Source of the DNA: Echinarachnius parma
Taxonomy: Eukaryota > Echinodermata > Echinoidea > Clypeasteroida > Echinarachniidae
DNA length: 64,000 bases
NCBI GenBank assembly: GCA_037951105.1
Contig: JBAMJV010008041.1
Coordinates: 1 to 64,000 of the forward strand
Direction: 5' to 3'
Shown: positions 54,818 through 64,000 of the stretch, in pieces
Numbering within the stretch: the first letter of the stretch is position 1
Layout of the letters: each line of letters starts with the position of its first letter
The notes under the pieces: generated by a model
What the model saw: only the letters and a program-made list of their open reading frames with translations
The model's database searches: none
What the model was told of the DNA's origin: nothing
Program-made: the position numbers and the translations under genes

Positions 54818-56600
54818 CTATAGCAAAACCCTGCACTTGTCAGTATAGTCTATCAGGTTATGTAAAGTAGCAATTTTTTTTGCTATAATCTTGGAAACAG
54901 TTTTTAATTTGGTATAAATACATTACTGATGAGAAAAAGTGATGTTTCCATTTTTTATTTTTGGTCCCAGGGTGCATTTTGGCGATTTTAAAGATAATTA
55001 GCTAATTTGCATATTTGTGAAATAACGTCAGGGGTCATTTTCTATCTAGGAATAGTACAATATTGATAAAAACTAGTATTCTAGGGTATTTTGAGGCAAG
55101 GATTCCATTTCCGGTGCTCGTTTGTAAGTGCTGTATGGGAAACACTCTGAAATCCAAGATGGCTTCCCCTAATTTGCATATTTATGAATATTATTGATTT
55201 TCAGTGGCTACAGCCCCTAATAAGCAATAATTCCGGATTATTATTTGTCAGTTATGTTCTAAGTATGTATTTAAGATATCAAAGATGAATTGCCATCGTG
55301 GCAACCTCTAGCAATGCATATTATTTGCATAATTATGTATTTTACCTAATTTGCATATTCCCCCAAATCGAGTATATTGGGAACCCAGCAAGTAAAAAAG
55401 ACAAGTAATACGGTACCACTTTTCCAAGGTTTTAGGGGGCAACGAATCCATTCATGATACTTATTTACCTGTATCACCTCGGCAACCCACGTAAATCCAA
55501 GATGGCCGCATTTGTCATTTTAAAGTAAATAATGCTATTTGCTACTTTAATGCCATTTAATTTATAAAAGTATGATTTGCTTACTGTAAGCAAATAACTA
55601 CATTGTGATTCAAGTATTGTAGTTGCTCATTCCAATAATTACAACTCAAAACATTATGATATCAATCTAATATAACCGAAATAATATAGTCGTGTATCAT
55701 AACATGTGTAATTTAGGGAGCAGTCATCTTGGATTTGAGATGGATGCCATGGTGATACAGGTAAATAAGTATCATGAATGGATTCGTTGCCCCCTAAAAC
55801 CTTGGAAAAGTGGTATTACTTGTCTTTTTTACTTGCCGGGTTCCCAATATACTCGATTTGGGGGAATATGCAAATTAGGTAAAATACATAATTATGCAAA
55901 TAATATGCATTGCTAGAGGTTGCCCCGATGGCAACTCATCTTTGATATCATAAATACATACTTAAAAAATAACTGACAAATAATAATCCGGAATTATTGC
56001 TTATTAGGGGCTGTAGCCACTGAAAATCAATAATATTCATAAATATGCAAATTAGGGGAAGACATCTTGGATTTCAGAGTGTTTCCCATACAGCACTTAC
56101 AAACGAGCACCGGAAATGGAATCCTTGCCTCAAAATACCCTAGAATACTAGTTTTTATCAATATTGTACTATCCCTAGATAGAAAATGACCCCTGACCTT
56201 ATTTCACAAATATGCAAACTAGCTAATTATCTTTAAAATCGCCAAAATGCACCCTGGGACCAAAAATAAAAAATGGAAACATCACTTTTTCTCATCAGTA
56301 ATGTATTTAGACCAAATTAAAAACTGTTTCCAAGATTATAGCAAAAAATTTCACAACATTTATTCATACTACATTAGGGGATATACTAGTAATTCATGTT
56401 TTGAAGAAATGGGCATTTTAAGTTCACATAATGTGTGTAAAAGACTTATGATTGTAAAATTGAAACAATCATATATCTTCACCAATTATTGACCAATTTG
56501 TTCGAACAAAGCATCAAATGAAAGCTTGTGATGAGGCCTTTCTAATAGTATGAAAATCTAAATTTTGATTTTTACCGACGAGTGCAGGGTTTTGCTATAT
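54818..56600. mobile_element. 1.8-kb palindromic (foldback) element
   Basis: The left end 'ctatagcaaaaccctgcac' and right end 'gtgcagggttttgctatat' open two arms of about 650-700 bp matching at high identity. Paired blocks include 'aaaaagtgatgtttccattt', 'gattccatttccggtgctcg' and 'ataatccggaatt'. The unpaired centre is about 55,515-55,720. The right arm carries about 200 extra bases near 56,350-56,570. The arms contain several 'atttgcatat' motifs. No open frame of note. TA-rich ends suggest TA targeting. Confidence 0.88.
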
Positions 56601-56724
56601 ATGGATCCATTACCAACCATGACATGGGACATACATGTACTGTACATCATTTACTAGGCAAGCTACATTCAGATACATGTACCTTGAAAACAATGATAAA
56701 TAATTGACCATGGATATATGAAGG

Positions 56725-57380
56725 TGTGTTTCATAGGTACATGTTTAGAGTAATGATTGCAGGATGTCTATATGTATGTGTGTGTAGTTTATACTTTTGG
56801 TATGTGTTGATGTTCTACAGTTTAGTGTGTATGTATGTGTGTGTAGGGGGTGGGTGCTGCAGGGGAGGTGGTGAATGGATAAAAGAAATACTTGTGTACA
56901 AATTAAATTCTCGTACATGTAGTAGTATCATAGTCTCTCTAATAATACATTACCAAATGGCATACTACATCTAAACAACCATGTGTACAAGTACCAGTCA
57001 AATGTTAGTATATTACCATTAACAATTCTTGGCTAAATGTTGCCAATATCAACGTAATTTGAAATCGTGCCCCTTAACAACCCCCTTATCGGCAAACTTT
57101 CCACTCGTATGAACACAAATACAAGCTATCATACTATTTAAATTCCCTGGCTTACTTGACCTGTTCAAAACAATTTGATTTTGGTATAACATATGCTCCG
57201 TAGGTCCCAGCATGAATATTGTCGGAGCCTGAATGGGTCGAGACACATTACTGAGCCTCTGTTGTGTTTTTAATTAAATTTTTATTGTGCTTTGTATTTG
57301 GTCATAAAGCAAAAACATTGTACAGACATCTAAACCACACCCTGCAACATGCACATACTGGCATAGGCGCTAGCCTACTT
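56725..57380. other. No gene recognised; TG-rich tract
   Basis: 'gtatgtgtgtgtag' type simple repeats at about 56,765-56,850; otherwise unassigned. Confidence 0.4.
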
Positions 57381-57381
57381 A

Positions 57382-57545
57382 TTCAGTGAAACCTTGTTAT
57401 AAAACTAGGGCCTTGGGACCATGAAAATTAACTTGCTCTCCATAACATGTATCCTGATATATCAGGGTAATAAAAAGACAAAATGCTTGGACCAGCAGTA
57501 TTACCTTGTTATAAGAGGGTTTCATTATAACAAGGTTCTACTGTA
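57382..57545. repeat. MITE with TTCAGTGAAACCTTGTTATAA-type ends
   Basis: The left 'cagtgaaaccttgttataa' is mirrored by 'ttataacaaggttctactg'. A fragment of the same family lies at 48,528. Confidence 0.75.
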
Positions 57546-58260
57546 CATCAGGGTAGGAAATATACGGGGGCTGAGGGTGATTTTGCCCCCTAATTTTCAA
57601 AATAGCCCCCTGAAACAGTAGGTAGCCCCTTATTTTATCATAGGGTATTATGTGAACTATTTTGTGAATATCCATCAGATTGAAAAAGTTGCCCCCTAAA
57701 GTTTAACATTAATTCCTGCATTGCTGTACATGTTCTTTGTATGTGCACATATACTCAAACAAGGACATACACACACACAAAACATTCATGTGCATGTACA
57801 AACACTAAGCACAACATTATTACACACCTCAACACACACAGAACCTACTAAAAATTGCACATACATTTTCTAAAGGGCTGTTTAGGCTTTTCTTTCAGGT
57901 TGCAAAAATGACACATCTAAGACTCCCACCATAGACGTATGTGTGGTAGATCCTAATTTGTTGATGGCCAATACAAGTTCTTAGTCATTGGCACCCGGTC
58001 CAGTATCAGTGACAAAATTGCACAGGGGCTCAGGGCGATTTAGCCCATGAAATGCCCAAAAGAGCCCCCACGAATGTGCATAGAGTTCAATTCAAAACAA
58101 ATTTTAGAGTGCCGTTTTCATGCAGGCAAGCTTGAAAAGTAGCCCCAGAAAAATATATTCCCTGCCCCGGTATTGGTCTAGTAACCCGTTCCCTACGAGT
58201 TTATGAAATCCCCATAGACTTTGTACACAACCCACTCGGTTCCCGTGGTCAAGGGGTTAA
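57546..58260. repeat. GCCCCC-rich diverged repeats and a dispersed repeat
   Basis: Two related blocks (57,550-57,720 and about 57,990-58,175) carry 'tttgccccctaatttt', 'agccccctgaaac' and 'gtagccccagaaaa' motifs. A copy of the 43.9-kb dispersed repeat follows at 58,186-58,258. Confidence 0.45.
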
Positions 58261-58887
58261 AATAAATCAGAACATTATATATATATATGTACTAAACTTA
58301 GGCAAAATCAAAATCACAGAGGTTAGCATTTTTACAAAATGTTTTATTTTGTACATTATTTCATAATATTTGTACAAACAAAACATACACTGTACTACAA
58401 TTTTACCTGTTCAATAAATGCCACGTTTGACATGTAAATAAGAGATCAACAATGTACTGTAATCGGTAACAAAATACTAATACTTAGTTTTCTCCATAAG
58501 CATTGATCAAACCTATTGAGAACATTTCTGTATAGCTTGGTGTAAATGCTATGATACCATTATTATTCAAAGAAAAACTTGAGTTCCGGTGGATAAGATT
58601 TCATTTCATCTAAATCTTGTGGAATCCCATGTGTACCAAATGCAATTTACATTTCTCTTGTACCTTGTTATTTGGCTAAATGGTAATATTAGAATGAAAT
58701 GGGTGTTTATTTGTTTTCTTAAATTGTCTCCCTACCTTATAAAAAGCGTTCCACAAACGCTTTCCATAAGTCAAAATCAATGAGCAGCTGTAGGTGGTGT
58801 AATTTTACATACATTTTCACTTTTCATAGAAGGTGAACAGTGTTACTTTTCTCTGCAACTATCACAGATCATTGATATTGGTATATG
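58261..58887. other. No gene recognised
   Basis: AT-rich sequence; no supported feature. Confidence 0.4.
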
Positions 58888-59238
58888 CAGGGCTCCACAC
58901 ATTTTTTGTCAGTGGCCCGGTCGGGCCAGGAAAAAAACTTCTTCCCCTTTTCTGCTGGCCCGAAAGAAAAAATTACTGGCCTGAAAATTTAATTTCATGA
59001 ATACACTTTTAACTAGGGTTAGTTACTATTCAAAATATCACTCTTACCTGATCAAACCAGTGATTATTAATGAAGCATGACATGGAAGAAAACAAGATTT
59101 TCTAATTTTGTCAATGTCGGGTTTAAAATCTGCTTGCCCGATCAGGCCACCAAAGTATGACTTTTATACATTTTTGCTGGCCCAAAGTGCAATTTTACTG
59201 GCCCCGGGCCAGCGGGCCAGTGCGAGTGTCGAGCCCTG
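58888..59238. repeat. MITE with CAGGGCTC termini and GGCCCG/CGGGCC interior
   Basis: The left end is 'cagggctccacacattttt' and the right end 'agtgtcgagccctg'. Inside, 'cagtggcccggtcgggccag' and 'tggccccgggccagcgggcc' are opposed, with further 'ctggccc' motifs between. Confidence 0.75.
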
Positions 59239-59323
59239 GGCTGGTATATGATTGAAGTCTCAAATATAATTTGCAGAAAAAATTTAATGAAGTTAATGGA
59301 TCACTTTAACCCTTCAGTTTTAA

Positions 59324-59682
59324 AGGTGCACCTGTAAAGTGTCCGATATTGCCCAAAATGACATTTGAGACTTCAATCCTGTACCAAAATCATTGTAAGA
59401 TATGTCCGAACGATGTGTGAAAGTTTCATTGAAAAAGAACACTGCTTTCCTGGTTAAAAAAAAGCGAAAATATGCGTCAGCTATTACAACGGACGTTTAT
59501 TAGGTTTATGACCGTTTGTTAAACGCTTTTGAGCTGAATGATAGATATCGTCATACTAAAGGGGCATTTGAAAAAATCTAACCCTATTTTATTCTTCTCT
59601 TACCATAAGCTAAACACGGTAGAAGAGAAACGAGGAAGCTCCAAGTAATTTTCGTGGAGTTAGACACTTTACAGGCCTCACT
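59324..59682. mobile_element. TTAA-flanked MITE (AGGTGCACCTGTAAAG)
   Basis: TTAA at 59,320-59,323, then AGGTGCACCTGTAAAGTGTC; the right end GACACTTTACAGGCCTCACT is followed by TTAA at 59,683-59,686. 359 bp. Confidence 0.85.
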
Positions 59683-59759
59683 TTAATGGAGATTTGCTAT
59701 TCTAAACCTGACAGGGATTTATTTTTGAAACATTTGAATTAAGTAAATATCACTCCCAC

Positions 59760-59945
59760 CTTGGAGGGGGTTAGAATGTACCTCGGAGTGGTAGGGTTGG
59801 AGGGGGTTCAAATGTACCACGGAGTAGAGGGGAGGAGGGGGTTCGAATGTAGCTTGGAGTGGTAGGGTTGGAGGGGGTTCAAATGTACCACAGAGTAGGG
59901 GGGAGGAGGAGGTTCCAATGTAGCTTAGAGTGGTAGGCTTGGTGT
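59760..59945. repeat. 36-bp G-rich minisatellite, five units
   Basis: Units start 'ggagggggtt(c/a)' with 'aatgta(c/g)c' and 'ggagt(a/g)g' at about 36-bp steps; alternate units resemble each other more, suggesting a 72-bp higher-order repeat. Confidence 0.75.
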
Positions 59946-60213
59946 TGGGTCTTATCTCCTCCTTTCTGCTTCATTATTTCTATCATTCATCAAACTTGTT
60001 TGTGACATATCCATCATTGTCAGATTGTAAATACTTGTATCTGTCCATCAACGACGTTTAACTGTATCCACGATTTTGAATGCCGCGCTATCATCAAACA
60101 TGGACCCTTTCCTTGAGCATTTGCTTGAATGTCTCTGATCATACATTTTCATGTGCGTGAAATGTAGAAAAAAGCACGGCTGAAGTATTTCAGACTTGGA
60201 TGGAACGTCGTCG

Positions 60214-60326
60214 TCATCGAAGACCGAGCCTTTCCTTCTCTCTCTGCTTCTTCTTCACGGAGCTGATGTCCCTGTCTTTCCAGGTGCTCTTCAGCAGCTT
60301 GATCGGACGGTTCCCAACATATTTAC
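60214..60326 (-). CDS. RBM42: RBM42 terminal exon
   Basis: Acceptor CATACACAG before 60,326; encodes (G)KYVGNRPIKLLKSTWKDRD, 'ISSVKKKQREKERLGLR' and stop. Entry in phase 1 fits the preceding exon. Confidence 0.92.
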
Positions 60327-62659
60327 CTGTGTATGGGGATTAGGGGGGTGAGAGAAAGTTTCCACACATTAATAACAATGATAGTAATTAATACAAGGCA
60401 TTATTCAAATGTATGAAGACAGTTACAAAAGATGCATTGTATTTCCATGTGCTCTTCAGCAGCTTGATCGGACGGTTCCCAACATATTTACCTGTGTATG
60501 GGGATAAGGGAAAGTTTTCATACATTAATAACGATGATAGTAATGAATACTTGTACTGTACCTTTAATAAGACGGCATTATTCAAATCACTTTATTCAAG
60601 ATGAGTTGATGGTCTGAATACAGGCAACCACTTTGGGACTAGTAATATCTCCTACTCATAAACACAGATGGCTTTTTAGATAAGGATCAATGTCTTTGGG
60701 TAATGTACATGTATGAAGACAGTTCCAAAAGAAGCATAGTCTTTCCATGTGCATCTTCAGCAGTTTGATCGGACGATTCCCAACACATTTACCTGTGTAT
60801 GGGAATGAGGGTAAGAGTAAGATTTTTTTAAAATCATTGTAATACTTAGAGCAAAGATGATTTATAATATGAAAACTCTGCCCAAAGGCTATTTATAGCA
60901 AACATTTTCCAGAAGGATAATAGTCCTAAAAGGGCACTTGTCTGGAAACCCGGCGGTGTCACTTCATATTCAAAGGTAGCCTCGTTCTCATGGTAAAAAT
61001 GCCCCCCCTATTTACATGTATATCCCCTTTTTAACACGAAAACAGGTACAAATTGGCAAACAAATATAACCCAAATTTGTGCATTTCGAGTACACATCAA
61101 CCAAAATGCCCCCTTTTAAAGACTTAAAGACTTTTAAAGTACACAGATGAAATAAAATGTGTAGCCCTTCGCGAAAAGACCCTATTTTCTCATTTCGCAA
61201 ACATTTTAATGATATTTGTACCCTTTTTATTCATCTCCGCAAACAAAATCATGAAATATACAACCTTTTTTTCAATTTCTGTCTGTTTACGAACACATGA
61301 GAAAATTTACCCTTTTTTCAAGAAATTGTGAACGATCATGCATACATATAGCCACTGACACTCCCGAGTCTGGAAACAATACAATAAGGCCATGAAAAAT
61401 AAATTGTTGCATTGGCATAAACCGCCAGACACTAAAAATATCGCCGACCCTAAAGATTTTTTTGTTTTTTATCCGATTGCGATTGCGATCAATATCTTTA
61501 TGTACATCGAGGCAAAAAATCGCTATCGCGTGAGTATCGCGCTGCATTCGCAATCGATATTTGCTGCGCTGAAAACCCGGAAGTGTTATGGACAGAATGG
61601 CTTTTTTCCCACTAAAATAGTATGCGTTTCGAGCGGTTTTGGCCAGCACCACCGTTTATATGTGTGTGTGTGTGTGTGTATGTTTGTGTGTTTCAGTGCC
61701 TGCGTGTGCGTTTGAGTGTTTTTTGCGAATCCTGCGAAAAAGAAAAAAAAAAAAAAACCTACCTACCTACCCTAATTTTTGGTTGCCCGTTACTCCAATG
61801 CAACATTTTTTTTTTTTTTGCCTAAGTACATGTATCTTACCGTTCCAGTCTTTAATTGCCTGCATGTAGCATCTCGGATCCTTGAAGCTGACAAAGCCAT
61901 ACCCCCTCGATTTGTTGGTCCTCTTATCCCGAACAATCTGTAAGAACAAAAGCAAGGAATTATGAAACATGTGAAAGTTGAAATAACTAACAAATTATAA
62001 AACTACATAGAGTGTAGTACTATAGACAACTGAGCAAATGAATCAATTAATAAATGAATGAATTATGAGCAAATGAAAGAAAAATTGAATATATTTTGAT
62101 GACAACAATAAAAAGTCTATGATCACCATCCTCCTCATGATCATCATCACATCATATCATCATCATCATCATGATCATCGCCATCATCATCATCATCATC
62201 GCCATCGTCAATCATCATCATCATCATAATAATAATCACTATCATAATCATACACTTTTAGAACTCTAAATTTTCAATTTCAATTTCAATTTTATTTCAC
62301 ATCTCTAAAAAACAACATACAAATTTCAACAAATTACATACATATAGATATAATTTATACATTTGGTGTGGTATTACAGCGGATGTGGGGGACCTGCAAA
62401 GGATATTAAATCTTGTTGAGGCAAATCCCTTTTTTTAAGTATTTGCAATGAATCGAACAGCATATTATTATTATAGCGTTATATTCATGTATCTATTTAC
62501 AAAAATCAAAAGTACATGTAAATACATATTACCTTGCATTTCAAGTAGCTAGGGTAGCCGCCAAACACTTTTGTCAGCGTATCCTCCGACACTTCATTCA
62601 TCTTCATCATCGTCATCATCACCACCATTGCCATCATCGTCATCATTATCATCATCACT

Positions 62660-62710
<51 letters not shown>

Positions 62711-62875
62711 GTCATCATCATCATCATCACCATCATAATCACTATCATAATCATACATTCTTAGAACTCTAAATCACCTTGCATTTCAAGTAGCTAGGGT
62801 AGCCGCCAAACACTTTTGTCAGCGTATCCTCCGACACCTCATTGCCCAGATCACCAGCAAACAGTCGGTAGTCAT
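60214..62875 (-). CDS. RBM42: RBM42, C-terminal RRM (last three coding exons)
   Basis: Exons 62875-62778, 61937-61841 and 60326-60214 (minus) join in frame, giving about 100 residues ending KERLGLR with TGA at 60,214-60,216. This is the RRM and C-terminal tail of RNA-binding motif protein 42. RNP2 is 'YRLFAGDL', RNP1 is 'SRGYGFVSF', and the end is 'GNRPIKLLKSTWKDRDI' plus a Lys/Arg tail. RBM42 binds RNA, is linked to hnRNP K and stress granules, and associates with spliceosomal particles. The low-complexity N-terminal part (the family is usually near 480 residues) lies beyond the right edge. The first and last of these exons have partial tandem copies. Confidence 0.93.
60430..60800 (-). pseudogene. 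Two partial copies of the RBM42 terminal exon
   Basis: 60,448-60,502 and about 60,744-60,800 repeat the acceptor and first ~43 coding bases ('caacatatttacctgtgtat', 'cagcttgatcggacggttcc'), then diverge after 'tccatgtg'. Both lack the basic tail and stop. They lie upstream of the intact exon and so offer decoy acceptors. Confidence 0.9.
60840..61800. other. RBM42 intron with TE-like and simple-repeat sequence
   Basis: 'tgcccccc' blocks, a CpG-rich part at about 61,470-61,580 ('gattgcgattgcgatc', 'gcgtgagtatcgcgctg'), a (GT)n tract at about 61,662-61,690, poly-A and 'cctacctaccta' runs. No exon. Confidence 0.45.
61841..61937 (-). CDS. RBM42: RBM42 exon with RNP1
   Basis: 97 nt; acceptor TTCTTACAG, donor AACG|GTAAGA. 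Encodes IVRDKRTNKSRGYGFVSFKD and 'CYMQAIKDWN'. Confidence 0.94.
62110..62757. repeat. (ATC)n microsatellites flanking a partial RBM42 exon
   Basis: ATC/CAT-rich tracts at about 62,120-62,245 and 62,600-62,757, both followed by a shared 'ataatcactatcataatcat' and 'ac(a/t)ttcttagaactctaaat'-like sequence. They belong to the duplicated unit that contains the exon copy at 62,531-62,604. Confidence 0.8.
62531..62604 (-). pseudogene. Partial copy of an RBM42 exon with its own donor
   Basis: It repeats 62,776-62,849 with one or two changes, encoding NEVSEDTLTKVFGGYPSYLK then CK. It ends in donor AAG|GTAATA (the real exon has AAG|GTGATT). The acceptor and 'DDYRLFAGDLG' part are replaced by an ATC microsatellite. 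Confidence 0.92.
62778..62875 (-). CDS. RBM42: RBM42 exon with RNP2
   Basis: 98 nt; acceptor TTTACCCAG, donor AAG|GTGATT. Encodes DDYRLFAGDLGNEVSEDTLT and 'KVFGGYPSYLKCK'. The two first bases complete the Asp codon from an exon to the right. Confidence 0.93.
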
Positions 62876-62914
62876 CTGGGTAAAGGATATAATGGAAGAG
62901 CATGTATTACATAA

Positions 62915-63158
62915 TCAATGCTTGAAATTAGCATAGGCCCGCTGGCCCGGGGCCACTGAAAATTAACTCCGGGCCATCAAATTTCATTGATACTAAGTTC
63001 TACTGGCCCGTTAGGGCAACCAAATTTAACAGAATTTGTTATGATTTTCTTTGTTCGGGGCCACCAAATTTAGGTTTTGGGCCGCTCAAAGTTGAACAAT
63101 CTTGTTTTATACATGCCCGAATGGGCCACAAGGCATAAAGGTTAATTTCTAGCATTGA
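62915..63158. repeat. MITE with TCAATGCT(T/A)GAAATTA termini
   Basis: The left 'tcaatgcttgaaattagc' is mirrored by 'gttaatttctagcattga'. The interior carries 'ggcccgctggcccgggg' and 'gggccac' motifs like those at 58.9-59.2 kb. Confidence 0.8.
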
Positions 63159-64000
63159 TATAATTTTAATACATTTACGTCAAAGTCATTGGTATTGCTG
63201 GAAAAGCTTTGAGCTACGGTAGGTAAATTTGGACTTATGTGGATTAAATGTGGATTAAAAAAGTTTACATAACAAAAGAAATGAGGTCTGGAATTACACC
63301 TACTACTAGTGGTGTCGATTTCGGGAGTATTTACCTCCCGGGACTCGCGATAATTTTACGGGCGAGTCACAGGTACCCAAAATTTACCCATTTGTTTATT
63401 TCGCTATCGGCATGTCACGACGTAAATGTAACCATAATTCCATTAAAATCATGTCAGAAATGCTAAAACTATAATTGATTTACGAATTTGCTGTATTTTA
63501 GAAGATGATTTATTGTCATAAATGCGCTGCATTTTTGTCACTTGAATGAACATGATAACTCTGCCGGTCAAAGAGAAGACTGCTTTTTTTTCTTCAGGAT
63601 ATCGAGTATTGATTTTTGCGCATTTTAGGGCTAAATTGGCACGAGCCGTCATATTTTCTTTTAAGCTTGTCCACATCAAATACTCTTTTAATTTGCGACA
63701 TAAATTATGGCCCCATATCTTTTTCAGGGGCTCTATTTGGCCGTCAAACATTTCTCTGTGTATAAGCCAGTTCACAGTTAGCACATGGAATGTCAGGCCA
63801 TATAAAAGTAGAGTGTGCGTGTAGCAGTTGTATGTGTGCATTGTCTATGAATTTTTTTATGAAGCAAAATATTGGCGATCAAATTTTCTCATAATTTCCC
63901 CTTTTTTGTTTGAATTGTCAGGAACTACATGATGTAGCTATCTATAGTAATGAAATGCATGTTTAGACAGTTGACGCTTTATAGGACCCTTTATAGGACT
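63159..64000. other. No gene recognised at right edge
   Basis: Presumably intron or upstream flank of RBM42. The minus-strand open frame at 63,449-63,841 and the plus-strand frame overlapping it encode nothing I recognise, and splice sites that would fit RBM42 are not seen. Confidence 0.35.

Noticed and set aside
63449-63841. Overlapping long frames on both strands as an additional gene
   Set aside because: The two frames shadow one another, encode no recognisable domain and lack matching splice sites.

Overview
The window is AT-rich, intron-rich animal DNA, almost certainly from a sea urchin or a close relative. Three things point there: a DEATH-NACHT immune receptor gene of the kind massively expanded in sea urchins; a complete foldback transposon with 15-bp tandem-repeat termini and an 8-bp target duplication, which is the architecture described for sea urchin TU elements; and a very high load of short inverted-repeat elements, tRNA-derived SINEs and truncated LINEs. 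No operons or bacterial features are present. Long open frames in the GAA arrays and 15-bp arrays are repeat artefacts.

Layout. 1-9,190: no gene; MITEs, three ~320-bp units carrying expanded GAA tracts, and a dead minus-strand LINE (3.4-4.4 kb). 9,197-14,541 (minus): an NLR-type gene whose four exons join in frame (start exon, DEATH domain, NACHT ATPase, C-terminal region); its 3' end was not found. 16,821-21,585: the TU-like foldback element, carrying a nested palindromic element that is itself interrupted by a TTAA-flanked MITE. 21.9-28.2 kb: tandem repeats, a ~71-bp satellite invaded by two more TTAA MITEs and ended by a truncated LINE. 28.2-33 kb: essentially empty. 33,788-43,174 (minus): the nine C-terminal coding exons of TRPC4AP (TRUSS), all splice phases agreeing. 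43.9-50.1 kb: an ORF1-only LINE remnant and a ~4.7-kb element with diverged terminal inverted repeats. 52,304-53,616 (plus): exons 2 and 3 of the mitochondrial ATP synthase subunit g gene; exon 1 not located. 54,818-56,600: a 1.8-kb palindromic element. 60,214-62,875 (minus): the last three coding exons of RBM42; the 5' part lies beyond the right edge.

The most unusual theme is that all three housekeeping genes (TRPC4AP, ATP5MG, RBM42) have several exons accompanied by multiple tandem partial copies in the adjoining intron or flank. Each copy keeps one exon edge (often with its splice site) and loses the other, leaving one intact exon. I count at least seven such clusters. The second theme is nested TTAA-flanked MITEs whose empty target sites can be read directly from neighbouring repeat units or the opposite palindrome arm. 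The genes are unrelated in function: innate immune sensing, ubiquitin ligase/TNF signalling, oxidative phosphorylation and RNA binding.
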